From assembly GCA_002343985.1 (NCBI GenBank), contig DDTB01000001.1, positions 69,289-133,288 of the forward strand: DNA of 64,000 nt. Reading direction: 5' to 3'. The notes under the pieces were generated by a model. That model was not told where the DNA came from and did no database searches. It was given only the letters and a program-made list of their open reading frames with translations. The position numbers were made by a program, and so were the translations under genes. Positions 49,022-58,130 of this stretch are shown in pieces. Each line of letters begins with the position of its first letter. Position 1 is the first letter of the stretch. Source of the DNA: Chitinophagaceae bacterium UBA2375 (GTDB lineage: Bacteria > Bacteroidota > Bacteroidia > Chitinophagales > Chitinophagaceae).

Positions 49022-49972
49022 TCATTCCGGAACCAGCAAATATGGCTGTAATTTCCGGTACAAGCTATCGGTTACCACCTGCAGGAGCTTAATATCCGAT
49101 ACCGATCGGAATGGGCCATGTTGCAGCCTGTAAGCGGCAATGGCCTTCGCCAGCCGGTACCGGATATAAGGATGGTTTTTCAGGTCTGTTTCGGAAGCCG
49201 CATTCAGGTCGATTTTCCTGACTGGCATATCATCCCTTAACAACAGCCTGGGCCGGATGAGCCTGAACACAGAATCGGGCAACCCAAATGTTTCACCCAC
49301 CTGTTCCAACTGGTAAAAACCGCCCAGTTTTTCCCGGAAAGCAACGATCCTCCTGGCCAGTGATGGTCCAATGCCGGGAAGGGATTCCCATATCGCCGAA
49401 TCGGCACGGTTGATATCAATAAACGCTTGCTGTTTACTGGCAGGAAGCTTCGCATCCTTTTTCATCTCCTTGATATCCTGTTTGATGCGGACATAGTGTT
49501 TCAGGGAATCGGCCAGGGCTGCGGGCATGCCCCAGATTTTATAAAGGTCTTCAGCAGACCTGAAACGTCCGCCTTTCGCCAGGTATTTCCTTATCGTAGC
49601 GGCAGTCTTCGCGCTTACCCCAAGTTGGGCCCATCCCTTTTCATCCAGGTTATTGGGATCGAATGGAAATCTTTTTATGGTGACTGCCGGTTCATTTTCG
49701 TCTATTCTTTTACGGTAGTTTACCGGCGCCGAAGTAATCTTCTCATTATTATCAGGCTGCAAATCAGCCCAGGCAATGGTTTCAGCAGGAAGATCAGCCG
49801 GCAGCGCGCTGTCTTCATCTTTCATGAACAAAACCAGGTATGGCGCGAGGAATACGAGGATGATCAATGTGAGGATGGCTATGATCCCCTGCCGTTCGCG
49901 GCGGGAGAAATGCAAAAAGGGTTGTTCGGGTTGGCGGACCATGGCATAAAATTGCTTGCCAACGGCGCCCAT
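49022..49972 (-). CDS. Membrane-anchored helix-hairpin-helix protein (ComEA-like)
   Basis: The 316 residues include a TM segment (about 30-49, GIIAILTLIILVFLAPYLVLF) and helix-hairpin-helix motifs: LGVSAKTAATIRKYL, SLPGIGPSLARRIVAFREKLGGF, and HPYIRYRLAKAIAAYRLQHGPF. ComEA-type HhH proteins bind incoming DNA at the cell surface in natural transformation, but in Bacteroidetes such proteins have no proven role. The gene lies 23 bases after the MBL-hydrolase gene on the same strand. Confidence 0.85.
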   Translation of the reverse strand: MGAVGKQFYAMVRQPEQPFLHFSRRERQGIIAILTLIILVFLAPYLVLFMKDEDSALPADLPAETIAWADLQPDNNEKITSAPVNYRKRIDENEPAVTIKRFPFDPNNLDEKGWAQLGVSAKTAATIRKYLAKGGRFRSAEDLYKIWGMPAALADSLKHYVRIKQDIKEMKKDAKLPASKQQAFIDINRADSAIWESLPGIGPSLARRIVAFREKLGGFYQLEQVGETFGLPDSVFRLIRPRLLLRDDMPVRKIDLNAASETDLKNHPYIRYRLAKAIAAYRLQHGPFRSVSDIKLLQVVTDSLYRKLQPYLLVPE

Positions 49973-49995
49973 TCCTCGTCGTTTACACGGTAAGA

Positions 49996-50775
49996 TCAGG
50001 AGATTTTCAACCGGAGTGTATCATAGGCGAGCGACATGCCTTCGGGCAACGACCTGTTGATGTCTTCATGCGTGCCCAACTGGTGGCTGATATGCGTAAA
50101 ATAGGCTTCGGGGATATTGAGTTCCCGCACCAGTTCCACCGCTTCAGCGAGGTTGAAATGAGAAATATGTTTTTCTTTTCTCAATGCGTTCAGCACCAGG
50201 ATGCGGCTTCCTCGGATCTTATCCTTCTCGGCATCATCTATGCGGTTGGCATCGGTGATATAAGTAAAATCACCAAAACGGAAACCGAGTACAGGCATGT
50301 GCAGGTGCCAGACGCGTATAGGCGTTACCGGTATGTCTTCAATATAAAAAGGTTCATCCGGGATATCATGGAGTCGGATATCAGGCACACCGGGGTATTT
50401 TTTTTCCGCGAAAACATATGCGAACTCTTTATGCAAAGCGGCCTGTGTGAGCTGGTTGGCGAACACGCGCATAGGCCGGTTCTGGAAATAATTGAAAGCC
50501 CTGATATCATCGAGCCCGGCCATATGGTCTTTATGCGGGTGCGTGAACAATACCGCCTCGATATTACGCACTTTGGCCCTGAGCATCTGGTACCTGAAAT
50601 CGGGGCCGGTATCCACCACAAAACTGCTGGTTTCGCTTTCAACAAGGATGCTGCTGCGCAGGCGTTTGTCGCGCGGGTCTTCGGAGCGGCATACATCACA
50701 GGTGCAGGCGATCATGGGTACACCGCTGCTGGTGCCTGTTCCCAGGAAGGTTATGGTAAGTGGCGGACAAAACAT
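49996..50775 (-). CDS. MBL-fold metallo-hydrolase (PhnP-like)
   Basis: The 259-residue protein shows the HxHxDH zinc site in FTHPHKDHMAGLDDIRAF, a cysteine pair CTCDVC near the N-terminus (residues 24-29), and VDTGPDFRYQML, the PhnP/RNase Z-like arrangement. It may be a cyclic phosphodiesterase; the substrate is unknown. It follows a small conserved gene by 18 bases. Confidence 0.9.
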   Translation of the reverse strand: MFCPPLTITFLGTGTSSGVPMIACTCDVCRSEDPRDKRLRSSILVESETSSFVVDTGPDFRYQMLRAKVRNIEAVLFTHPHKDHMAGLDDIRAFNYFQNRPMRVFANQLTQAALHKEFAYVFAEKKYPGVPDIRLHDIPDEPFYIEDIPVTPIRVWHLHMPVLGFRFGDFTYITDANRIDDAEKDKIRGSRILVLNALRKEKHISHFNLAEAVELVRELNIPEAYFTHISHQLGTHEDINRSLPEGMSLAYDTLRLKIS

Positions 50776-50793
50776 GCGATGGCAATTGGGCGC

Positions 50794-51063
50794 TTATTTC
50801 TGCAGGGCGTTCTGCATAAGCTCATCATAGAGTTTCTGGCTTTCCAGCGTGAGTGCGTCGTAGTTGATTTGCAATTCCGGCAAAAGGTCGATCAGTGTAT
50901 TGATGCGCCCTTCCGTTTGAAAGAACTTGTTCAATACCACCACTTTTTTATGCTGGAGGATGCAGTACCCGCTTTGAAAATTGCCGCGTTCATACCGGAT
51001 GATGTAACCGCTTTCCTCGATGACCCGTTCAATTTTATCCAGTGTTGATTGAGTAAATTTCAT
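50794..51063 (-). CDS. Small conserved-looking protein of unknown function
   Basis: The 89 residues are soluble, with charged helices at the start (MKFTQSTLDKIERVIEESGY), a beta hairpin (RYERGNFQSGYCILQHKKVVVLNKFF) and a C-terminal helix (DALTLESQKLYDELMQ). I recognise no family. It heads a run of three tightly spaced minus-strand genes (this, MBL hydrolase, HhH protein). The 123-base gap upstream contains only the weak AATCC/GGATT stem after porX. Confidence 0.75.
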   Translation of the reverse strand: MKFTQSTLDKIERVIEESGYIIRYERGNFQSGYCILQHKKVVVLNKFFQTEGRINTLIDLLPELQINYDALTLESQKLYDELMQNALQK

Positions 51064-51186
51064 ATGCCTAAACCTCTGTGTTCAATTTCCTGCAACTTGC
51101 TGCTTTCCCGGGGGAATGGAAAAAAACATTCTCCACAATTTGTTAATTAAAATCCGGCCCGGGATTGGGTTATATCACAAATGTCG

Positions 51187-52746
51187 CTATTTCCTGCTCA
51201 TCCTGATCACGGGAACAATCATTTCTTCCAGGCTTACGCCGCCGTGCTGAAAAGTATTCCGGTAATAATTGACAAAATGATTGTAATTATTCGGGTAACA
51301 CAGAAATATATCCCCTTTCGCGAATATGTAACTTGAGTTCACATTGGGAACCGGTAAGCCGGCCTCGCGTGGGTCGCGGAAAGCCAGCACATCCCGGGGC
51401 TCGTAGTTGAGGTTGCGGCCATGTTTATACCTCAGGTTTGTAGTGGTTTGTTTGTCGCCAATCACTTTCGCGGCCGTTTTCACACGGGCGCTGCCATGAT
51501 CAGTTGCTATGATCAGGTTGATGTTTTTCTCCGCTACTTTTTTGAGCGCCTGGTGGAGCGGGCTGTGTTCAAACCAACTCCGGGTGATGCTTCGGTAGCT
51601 GGCTTCATCGCCGGCCAGTTCTTTCAGCACTTCCATTTCGGTGCGGGCATGGCTGAGCATGTCCACAAAATTGTACACAATTACGTTGAGGTCGTTATCG
51701 AGCAGGTTGTGCATATTATCCACCAGCCTTTGCCCATCAGAATTATTCGTGATCTTGGTATAGGAAATTTTCAGGTCACCCTTTCCCAGCCTTTTGAGTT
51801 GCGCCCTAAGGAAATACTCTTCATGCAGGTTCTTCCCACCTTCCTCATCGTCATTCTTCCATTCGGCGGGGAATTGTTTTTCTATATCGATGGGCAGCAA
51901 TCCCGCGAAAATGGCATTGCGTGCGTATTGCGTGGCCGTGGGCAGGATGGAATAAAAAGTTTCTTCCTCCTGTATGCGGAAGCTTTCGGCAAAAATGGGC
52001 TGTATGGCCTTCCATTGGTCGAAACGCAGGTTATCGATCAGCACAAAAAACAAGGGCACCCCTTTTTCGAGGTGTGGCAGCACTTTGTACTTCATGAGGT
52101 TATGGCTCATGATGGGCGCGTCGGTGCTTTTGGGCGCGACCCATGAAGCGTAATTCTTTGAAATGTATTTGAAAAACTCCGTGTTGGCTTCCTGCTTTTG
52201 TGTTTGCAATACTTCCTGCATTTCGGGGCTGTCGCTTTTCTTCATCTCGAGTTCCCAATACACCAGCTTTTTGTAGATGTCCATCCATTCAGTATAACCG
52301 GGATTGCTGTTCAGCGCCATAAACAAGCTGCTGAATTCCTGCTGATAGGCCGACGTGGTTTTTTCGGCTACAAGCCTTTTATTGTCGATGATTTTTTTCA
52401 GGCTGAGCAATACCTGGTTTGGGTTTACGGGCTTGATGAGGTAATCGCTGATCTGGCTGCCGATGGCTTCATCCATCAGGTTTTCCGCCTCGTTCTTGGT
52501 GATCAGCACCACAGGCAGGTGGTTATTGATTTCCTTGATTTGCTGTAATGTTTGTAAACCTGTGATGCCCGGCATGGTTTCATCTAAAAGCACCACATCC
52601 ACCACATGATCCTTTACAAATTCCACCGCATCAAAACCATTGGTTTTGGTATTCACTTCATAACCCTTGTTTTCAAGGAACATGATTTGCGAATTGAGGC
52701 TGTCGATTTCATCATCTACCCAAAGGATCTTTGCGATGTTCATGCG
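51187..52746 (-). CDS. porX: PorX, response regulator of the type IX secretion system
   Basis: The start at 52746 gives 519 residues; the frame is open to 52764 but MNIAKILWVDDE is the expected N-terminus. Residues 1-120 are a receiver domain with Asp10/Asp11, phosphoacceptor Asp54 (VLLDETMPG), Thr82 and Lys104 (YLIKPV). The C-terminal part is a PglZ domain of the alkaline-phosphatase superfamily, which gives PorX phosphodiesterase activity in Porphyromonas gingivalis. With the sensor PorY it controls T9SS gene expression and function. A minus-strand TATTTTTG lies 16 bases upstream. Confidence 0.95.
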   Translation of the reverse strand, partial: RMNIAKILWVDDEIDSLNSQIMFLENKGYEVNTKTNGFDAVEFVKDHVVDVVLLDETMPGITGLQTLQQIKEINNHLPVVLITKNEAENLMDEAIGSQISDYLIKPVNPNQVLLSLKKIIDNKRLVAEKTTSAYQQEFSSLFMALNSNPGYTEWMDIYKKLVYWELEMKKSDSPEMQEVLQTQKQEANTEFFKYISKNYASWVAPKSTDAPIMSHNLMKYKVLPHLEKGVPLFFVLIDNLRFDQWKAIQPIFAESFRIQEEETFYSILPTATQYARNAIFAGLLPIDIEKQFPAEWKNDDEEGGKNLHEEYFLRAQLKRLGKGDLKISYTKITNNSDGQRLVDNMHNLLDNDLNVIVYNFVDMLSHARTEMEVLKELAGDEASYRSITRSWFEHSPLHQALKKVAEKNINLIIATDHGSARVKTAAKVIGDKQTTTNLRYKHGRNLNYEPRDVLAFRDPREAGLPVPNVNSSYIFAKGDIFLCYPNNYNHFVNYYRNTFQHGGVSLEEMIVPVIRMSRK

Positions 52747-52761
52747 ATTATAGTTTAAAGT

Positions 52762-52769
52762 CAAAAATA
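52762..52769 (-). promoter_or_regulatory. -7 element TATTTTTG for porX
   Basis: Minus-strand TATTTTTG, 16 bases before ATG 52746, supports that start over 52764. The leader would be only about 9 bases. Confidence 0.5.
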
Positions 52770-52872
52770 ACCGGACTGGCGGAAAGTCAGCCGTGCAAAA
52801 GGAAATTCAGTAAATCTTTGCGAGGAAAATTAGGGCATCCCTGCAAATGTAAATTTTTCGGTGCATGGTTTG

Positions 52873-52880
52873 TAGCTTTG
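52873..52880 (+). promoter_or_regulatory. -7 element TAGCTTTG for the HD gene
   Basis: TAGCTTTGCC lies 46 bases before ATG 52926. The long frame open from 52731 would begin upstream of this promoter, so 52926 is preferred. Confidence 0.5.
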
Positions 52881-52925
52881 CCAGACTTTGTCATTCTTTT
52901 AACAAGCAAGGTTCCCGCATCCAGT

Positions 52926-54107
52926 ATGGCTTTTCATAAAATCATCAACGACCCGGTATATGGCTTCATCAGCATAGATGATGAACTGGTCAACCGCATC
53001 ATCGCGCACCCTTATTACCAAAGGCTAAGGCGCATTAACCAAATGGCCATGGCCAACCTGGTTTACCCCGGTGCCGTACATTCCCGTTTGCACCATTCGC
53101 TGGGCGCATACCACCTGATGCGACTGGCATTGATGGAACTCACAGCCAAGGGAGTTGAGATCACAGAGGAAGAACAACAGGCTTCCAAAATCGCGATCCT
53201 CTTGCATGATATTGGCCACGGGCCCTTTTCGCATGCGCTGGAACATGTGCTGGTACAGGGTTTTCATCATGAAACACTATCGCACCTGCTGATCAGCCGC
53301 ATGAACGAAGTGTTTGAGGGAAGGCTCAGCATGGCGATGCAGATATTCACCAATGAATACCCTAAAAAATTCCTGCACCAGTTGGTGAGCGGACAATTGG
53401 ATGTTGACCGGATGGATTACCTCACGCGCGACAGTTTTTTTACGGGAGTGAGTGAAGGCGTGATTGGGTATGACCGGATTTTAAAAATGTTGACGGTGCA
53501 TGAGGGCGAACTGATGGTGGAAGAAAAAGGCATTTACTCCATTGAAAAATTCCTTGTGGCGCGCCGCCTGATGTACTGGCAGGTGTACCTGCATAAAACC
53601 GTACTCTGCGCCGAACAAATGCTGCAGCGCATCATCCGGAGGGCCAGGGAAATCGGTGCAGCCTGCCACGAACCCCTGCACCAGTTTTTGCATGGGGATA
53701 CCAACCAAATCACGCTCGACCAATTTTGCCAACTGGATGATTTTGATGTGTATATGGCCATTAAAACCTGGGTTGGCCATCCGGATAAAGTCCTCTCCCA
53801 TTTATGCATGGGCATCATCGACAGGCAGCTCCTCAAAGTGCGATACTACCCGGAGCCTGTCAGTACCGATCTTATCGAACAGAAAAAACAGGAAGCGGCC
53901 CATTCCATGGCATTAAGCCCGGAAGAAGCCGGCTGGCTGGTGTTCACCGGCGAAGCATCGAGCAGCACCTACAATTTTGAGAACGAACATATCCATATCC
54001 TTTTTAAAGATGGAACGGTGAAAGACATATCCGAAGTGGATAATCCGCTGATCCATGAAAACATGAAAGGCAAGATTAAAAAATATTACATTTGTTATCC
54101 CGGCTAA
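52926..54107 (+). CDS. HD-domain phosphohydrolase (SAMHD1/dGTPase-like)
   Basis: The start at 52926 gives 393 residues, MAFHKIINDPVYGFISIDDELV onwards. Metal ligands are visible in HSRLHHSLGAYH, the LHDIGHGPFSHALEH block (HD motif) and the QLDVDRMDYLTRD aspartate, the ligand set of dNTP triphosphohydrolases. The family hydrolyses dNTPs or other phosphoesters; no substrate is proven. The conserved order porX, HD gene, lpxD in Bacteroidetes supports a housekeeping role. It is followed by lpxD after 35 bases. Confidence 0.92.
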   Translation: MAFHKIINDPVYGFISIDDELVNRIIAHPYYQRLRRINQMAMANLVYPGAVHSRLHHSLGAYHLMRLALMELTAKGVEITEEEQQASKIAILLHDIGHGPFSHALEHVLVQGFHHETLSHLLISRMNEVFEGRLSMAMQIFTNEYPKKFLHQLVSGQLDVDRMDYLTRDSFFTGVSEGVIGYDRILKMLTVHEGELMVEEKGIYSIEKFLVARRLMYWQVYLHKTVLCAEQMLQRIIRRAREIGAACHEPLHQFLHGDTNQITLDQFCQLDDFDVYMAIKTWVGHPDKVLSHLCMGIIDRQLLKVRYYPEPVSTDLIEQKKQEAAHSMALSPEEAGWLVFTGEASSSTYNFENEHIHILFKDGTVKDISEVDNPLIHENMKGKIKKYYICYPG

Positions 54108-54142
54108 ATCAAGGCTTCGGCCATAAACCTCCCGGGCCATCT

Positions 54143-55192
54143 ATGCAATTCAGCGCAGCACAAATCGCCCAGATCATACAGGGGCGGATCGAAGGTGATG
54201 CTTCCGTCACCGTGGGTTCATTCGGTAAAATTGAAGAAGCCAGGCCCGGCCAACTGGCTTTTCTGGCCAATCCCAAATACGAGGACCATCTCTATACCAC
54301 CGGCGCGTCGATCATCATCGTCAATGAAGCGCAGCAATTGAAGCAAGAGGTTAAATCCACACTCATCCGCGTTCCAGACGCATACAGCGCATTCGCAAGC
54401 CTGCTGAACCAGTACCAGCAGATCAAAACACAGCAATTGTCAGGCATCCAGGACCCCGTGTACATACACCCTTCCGCCAAAATAGGCGGGCAGGTGTTTA
54501 TCGGCGCATTTGCCTATATCGGTGAAGATGTGGTGGTGGGCGATGGGGCCAAAATATTCCCCGGAGTGTATTTAGGCAATAATAGCCAGGTGGGCGCCAA
54601 CAGCATCCTGCACCCGGGCGTAAAAGTGTATCACGACTGCATCATTGGTAAGAATGTGACCATCCATGCAGGTACGGTAATAGGAAGTGATGGGTTTGGG
54701 TACGCGCCCCAGCCCGACGGCACATTAAAAAAAGTTCCGCAGATTGGCAATGTGGTCATTGAAGATTTCGTGGAAATTGGAGCCAATACCACCATTGACC
54801 GTGCCACCATTGGTAGCACCATTATCCGCGCCGGTGCCAAACTTGATAACCTCCTGCAGATCGCGCACAACGTGGAGGTAGGCAACAACAGCGTCATTGC
54901 CGCGCAGGCAGGCATCAGCGGCAGCACAAAAATTGGCAAGAACGTGATGATTGGCGGACAAGCGGGGATTGTAGGCCATATCCAGATCGCGGATGGCAGT
55001 AAAATCAACGCGCAAAGCGGCGTGAGCAAATCCATCAAAACTCCCAATACAGCCGTCACTGGCTCGCCCGCCTATGAATACACATCCGCGCTGCGCAGCC
55101 AGGCCGTCTCGCGAAACCTCCCATCCATTGAAAAAAGGGTCAAAGAGCTGGAAGACATGATCCAGTCGTTGTTGAAGCAGGCGAAGCCCTAA
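54143..55192 (+). CDS. lpxD: UDP-3-O-(3-hydroxyacyl)glucosamine N-acyltransferase
   Basis: LpxD adds the N-linked acyl chain to UDP-3-O-acylglucosamine in lipid A synthesis. The start at 54143 gives 349 residues: MQFSAAQIAQIIQGRIEGDA, the N-terminal LpxD domain, then the left-handed beta helix of hexapeptide repeats (IGENVVVGDGAKIFPGV-like) with the catalytic histidine in IAHNVEVGNNS, and a C-terminal helix (KRVKELEDMIQSLLKQAK). The frame is open to 54092 but that overlaps the HD gene. Confidence 0.96.
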   Translation: MQFSAAQIAQIIQGRIEGDASVTVGSFGKIEEARPGQLAFLANPKYEDHLYTTGASIIIVNEAQQLKQEVKSTLIRVPDAYSAFASLLNQYQQIKTQQLSGIQDPVYIHPSAKIGGQVFIGAFAYIGEDVVVGDGAKIFPGVYLGNNSQVGANSILHPGVKVYHDCIIGKNVTIHAGTVIGSDGFGYAPQPDGTLKKVPQIGNVVIEDFVEIGANTTIDRATIGSTIIRAGAKLDNLLQIAHNVEVGNNSVIAAQAGISGSTKIGKNVMIGGQAGIVGHIQIADGSKINAQSGVSKSIKTPNTAVTGSPAYEYTSALRSQAVSRNLPSIEKRVKELEDMIQSLLKQAKP

Positions 55193-55226
55193 GCTTTCGC
55201 CACATGGTTAGCAGTGTTTTTTCAGG

Positions 55227-55234
55227 TATCTTTG
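55227..55234 (+). promoter_or_regulatory. -7 element TATCTTTG for lpxC-fabZ
   Basis: TATCTTTGCGC lies 20 bases before the ATG at 55255, so lpxC-fabZ can be read separately from lpxD. Confidence 0.6.
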
Positions 55235-55254
55235 CGCAAATTTGATTTTGGCGC

Positions 55255-56661
55255 ATGGATAAGTATTTCAACCCGGATAAGCAACATACCCTTCAACAGG
55301 AAGTCAGCATCTCTGGTACCGGTTTGCACACCGGCATCAATGTCGACATGACCCTGAAGCCGGCCAACCCCGGCTTCGGTTTCCAGTTTCAACGCATCGA
55401 CCTGCCCGGCATGCCTGTGATAAAGGCTGATTGCGACCTCGTAACGGATACTTCACGGGGTACAACGCTTGAATACAATGGCGCCAAAGTGAGTACCGTG
55501 GAGCATATCCTCGCCGCGTTGGTTGGCATGGGTGTCGACAATTGCCTGATCGAACTCAACGGGCCTGAAATACCCATCATCGATGGCAGCAGCGCACCTT
55601 TTGTTGACCTGATCGAAGAAGCCGGCGTAGTGGAACAGGATGCCGCGAAAATCTGGTACACACTCGATACCAACGTATCGTTTTTTGATGAAGTGAAGCG
55701 GGTGGAGATCACGGCTTTGCCTGCCACCAGTTACCAGATCACCACCCTGATCGATTTTAACAGTCCGGTATTGGGCACCCAGCACGCGGGTTTAAAAAGC
55801 ATGATGGATTTCAAGGAAGAAATCGCGCCATGCCGCACATTCTGCTTCCTGCATGAACTCGAAATGCTGATTGACAATAACCTGATCAAAGGCGGCGACA
55901 TCAACAACGCGATTGTGATAGTGGACAAGCCCGTGACGGAAGATGAAATGTCGAGGCTGGCCAAGGCTTTCGGCAGGTCGAAGGTTGAAGTGAAAACGGA
56001 AGGCTACCTCAACAACCTCGAACTTCGTTTCCCCAACGAACCGGCACGCCATAAACTGCTGGATGTGGTAGGCGACCTGGCCCTGATCGGGTATCCCATC
56101 AAGGCCCGCATCATTGCCAACAGGCCCGGGCATAGCAGCAACGTAGAGTTTGCCAAAAAGATCAAGCAATACATCAAGAAAAACAAGCACACGAAAAATA
56201 TCCCCGTGTACGACCCGAACCAAACACCGGTCTACACGCTCCAGCAGATTGAAAAAACACTGCCCCACCGCTACCCGTTTTTGCTGGTAGACAAAATCAT
56301 CGAATTGACAGACACCCAAATTGTCGGTGTTAAGAACGTAACCTTCAATGAATTCTTTTTCCAGGGGCATTTCCCCGGAAACCCGGTTATGCCGGGCGTG
56401 TTGCAGATTGAAGCCCTGGCGCAGACCGGTGGCATCCTCTGCATCAACGCCATGCCGGAAGGGAAGTACGACACCTATTTCCTGAAGGTTGACAATTGTA
56501 AATTCAAACAGAAAGTGGTGCCGGGCGACACCATGATCCTGAGGATGGAACTCACGGAGCCCATCCGCCGCGGCATTTGCGTGATGAAAGGATGCGTATA
56601 TGTTGGAAACAAACTTTGTACCGAAGGCGAATTCACCGCTCAATTAGTGAAAAGAGACTAA
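55255..56661 (+). CDS. lpxC/fabZ: LpxC-FabZ bifunctional enzyme
   Basis: The 468-residue fusion joins the committed lipid A deacetylase to a fatty-acid dehydratase. LpxC (about residues 1-315) has its zinc ligands in STVEHILAAL, HKLLDVVGDL and RPGHSSNV. FabZ (about 320-468) shows LPHRYPFLLVDK with the catalytic histidine, GHFPGNPVMPGVLQIEALAQ with the glutamate, and the TRR-like end. The fusion is a common Bacteroidetes arrangement and couples the 3-hydroxyacyl-ACP pool between lipid A and fatty acid synthesis. Confidence 0.97.
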   Translation: MDKYFNPDKQHTLQQEVSISGTGLHTGINVDMTLKPANPGFGFQFQRIDLPGMPVIKADCDLVTDTSRGTTLEYNGAKVSTVEHILAALVGMGVDNCLIELNGPEIPIIDGSSAPFVDLIEEAGVVEQDAAKIWYTLDTNVSFFDEVKRVEITALPATSYQITTLIDFNSPVLGTQHAGLKSMMDFKEEIAPCRTFCFLHELEMLIDNNLIKGGDINNAIVIVDKPVTEDEMSRLAKAFGRSKVEVKTEGYLNNLELRFPNEPARHKLLDVVGDLALIGYPIKARIIANRPGHSSNVEFAKKIKQYIKKNKHTKNIPVYDPNQTPVYTLQQIEKTLPHRYPFLLVDKIIELTDTQIVGVKNVTFNEFFFQGHFPGNPVMPGVLQIEALAQTGGILCINAMPEGKYDTYFLKVDNCKFKQKVVPGDTMILRMELTEPIRRGICVMKGCVYVGNKLCTEGEFTAQLVKRD

Positions 56662-56700
56662 CGGAAAGGAATAAACGAAAATTAAAAACAACATCGAAAG

Positions 56701-57498
56701 ATGATCCACCCACATACATATATCCATCCCAACGCCAAACTGGCGCCCAATGTAAAAGTTGACCCTTTCAGCGTAATCCACCAGAACGTGGAGATCGGTG
56801 AAGGCACCTGGATTGGCAGCAATGTCACCATTATGGAAGGCGCACGCATCGGCAAGAACTGCCGTATTTTCCCGGGCGCGGTGATCGCGGGTATACCACA
56901 GGACCTGAAGTACGAAGGGGAAAATACAACCGTGGAAATCGGCAACAACACTACCATCCGTGAGTTTGTGACGATCAACAGGGGCAGTAAAGACCGCTGG
57001 ACAACCAAGGTGGGCGACAATTGCCTGATCATGGCATACAGCCACATCGCGCACGACTGCGTGATTGGCAACAACTGCATCATGAGCAATAACGCGCAAA
57101 TGGCAGGCCATGTGGTGATGGGCGATTACGCGATCCTCGCGGGCATGTGCGCGATCCACCAGTTTGTGAAGATCGGCCAGCACGCTTTTGTATCCGGTGG
57201 CTCATTGGTGAGCAAAGACGTCCCTCCTTACATCAAGGCCGCGCGGACACCGTTAAGCTACGCGGGCGTGAATTCTGTCGGGCTGAAACGCCGTGGGTTC
57301 TCGCTGTCCAGCATCAACCAGATCCTCGATATCTACCGGATCATCTACAACAAAAACATGAACATCTCCCAGGCCCTGAACTATATTGAAGAAGAACTAC
57401 CGGCAACGGATGAACGCGATGAAATTGTCTCTTTCATCCGCGAGAGCGGCCGTGGTATCATCAAACGCTTCAGCAAGGGAAGCATGGACGATGAATAA
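56701..57498 (+). CDS. lpxA: Acyl-ACP--UDP-N-acetylglucosamine O-acyltransferase
   Basis: LpxA performs the first acylation of UDP-GlcNAc in lipid A synthesis. The 265 residues start IHPHTYIHPNAKL and run through about ten left-handed hexapeptide coils, with the catalytic histidine in SHIAHDCVIGNN and the GLKRRGFS segment that fixes acyl-chain length downstream. The C-terminal helical domain is complete. It follows lpxC-fabZ by 39 bases and precedes an ABC ATPase by 5 bases. Confidence 0.97.
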   Translation: MIHPHTYIHPNAKLAPNVKVDPFSVIHQNVEIGEGTWIGSNVTIMEGARIGKNCRIFPGAVIAGIPQDLKYEGENTTVEIGNNTTIREFVTINRGSKDRWTTKVGDNCLIMAYSHIAHDCVIGNNCIMSNNAQMAGHVVMGDYAILAGMCAIHQFVKIGQHAFVSGGSLVSKDVPPYIKAARTPLSYAGVNSVGLKRRGFSLSSINQILDIYRIIYNKNMNISQALNYIEEELPATDERDEIVSFIRESGRGIIKRFSKGSMDDE

Positions 57499-57503
57499 AC
57501 ATC

Positions 57504-58130
57504 ATGCAGATCACCCTAACGAATACGGGCAAACGCTATAACCGCGAGTGGATATTCCGCAGGTTCAGCCATCATTTTGAAACAGGCAAGGCTTATGCCA
57601 TCACAGGGCCGAACGGTTCCGGGAAGTCAACCCTGTTGCAGGTGATTGCCGGAGCAGTGCAGCACAATGAAGGCGCTATTGAATACGCTACTTCGGGCAA
57701 GCGCCCGATACCAGCCGGCGAAGCCTACAGATATTTGTCGTTCGCCGCACCATACCTCGACCTGGTGGAAGAAATGAGCGCGCTCGAATTCCTCAGCTTT
57801 CACGCGGGTTTTGCTTCGCTCACACAAACCAAAGAAGATATACTGCATACGGTAGGGTTACAAAAAGCCGCGCATAAACAAATCAGGTATTACAGCAGTG
57901 GGATGAAACAACGGTTGAAACTGGCACAGGCTTTCTTCAGCGACACACCCGTGTTATTGTTGGATGAACCAACGAGCAACCTCGACCAGGAAGGATGCGG
58001 GCTCTACCAGGATTTACTGCAAAATTTCAGCAAAGACAGGCTGGTGATCATCAGCAGCAACGACCCTGAGGAATATGCCATTTGCGGGGATATTATATCC
58101 ATCCTCCAATACAAACCCGGTCAGTCGTAA
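57504..58130 (+). CDS. ABC transporter ATP-binding protein
   Basis: The 208 residues contain Walker A (GPNGSGKSTLL, residue 35 region), the signature YSSGMKQRLKLAQA, Walker B (VLLLDEPTSNLD) and a switch region. No permease gene is adjacent. The gene is only 5 bases behind lpxA, an association seen across Bacteroidetes, which suggests a link to the envelope; the substrate is unknown. It ends next to the convergent ald gene with no gap. Confidence 0.93.
   Translation: MQITLTNTGKRYNREWIFRRFSHHFETGKAYAITGPNGSGKSTLLQVIAGAVQHNEGAIEYATSGKRPIPAGEAYRYLSFAAPYLDLVEEMSALEFLSFHAGFASLTQTKEDILHTVGLQKAAHKQIRYYSSGMKQRLKLAQAFFSDTPVLLLDEPTSNLDQEGCGLYQDLLQNFSKDRLVIISSNDPEEYAICGDIISILQYKPGQS

Noticed and set aside
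50068..51048. Open frame of 326 codons on the plus strand
   Set aside because: It lies antisense across the MBL hydrolase and the 89-residue gene, both with clear starts, and shows no domain.
55792..56643. Open frame of 283 codons on the minus strand
   Set aside because: It is the shadow of lpxC-fabZ, whose both domains are certain.
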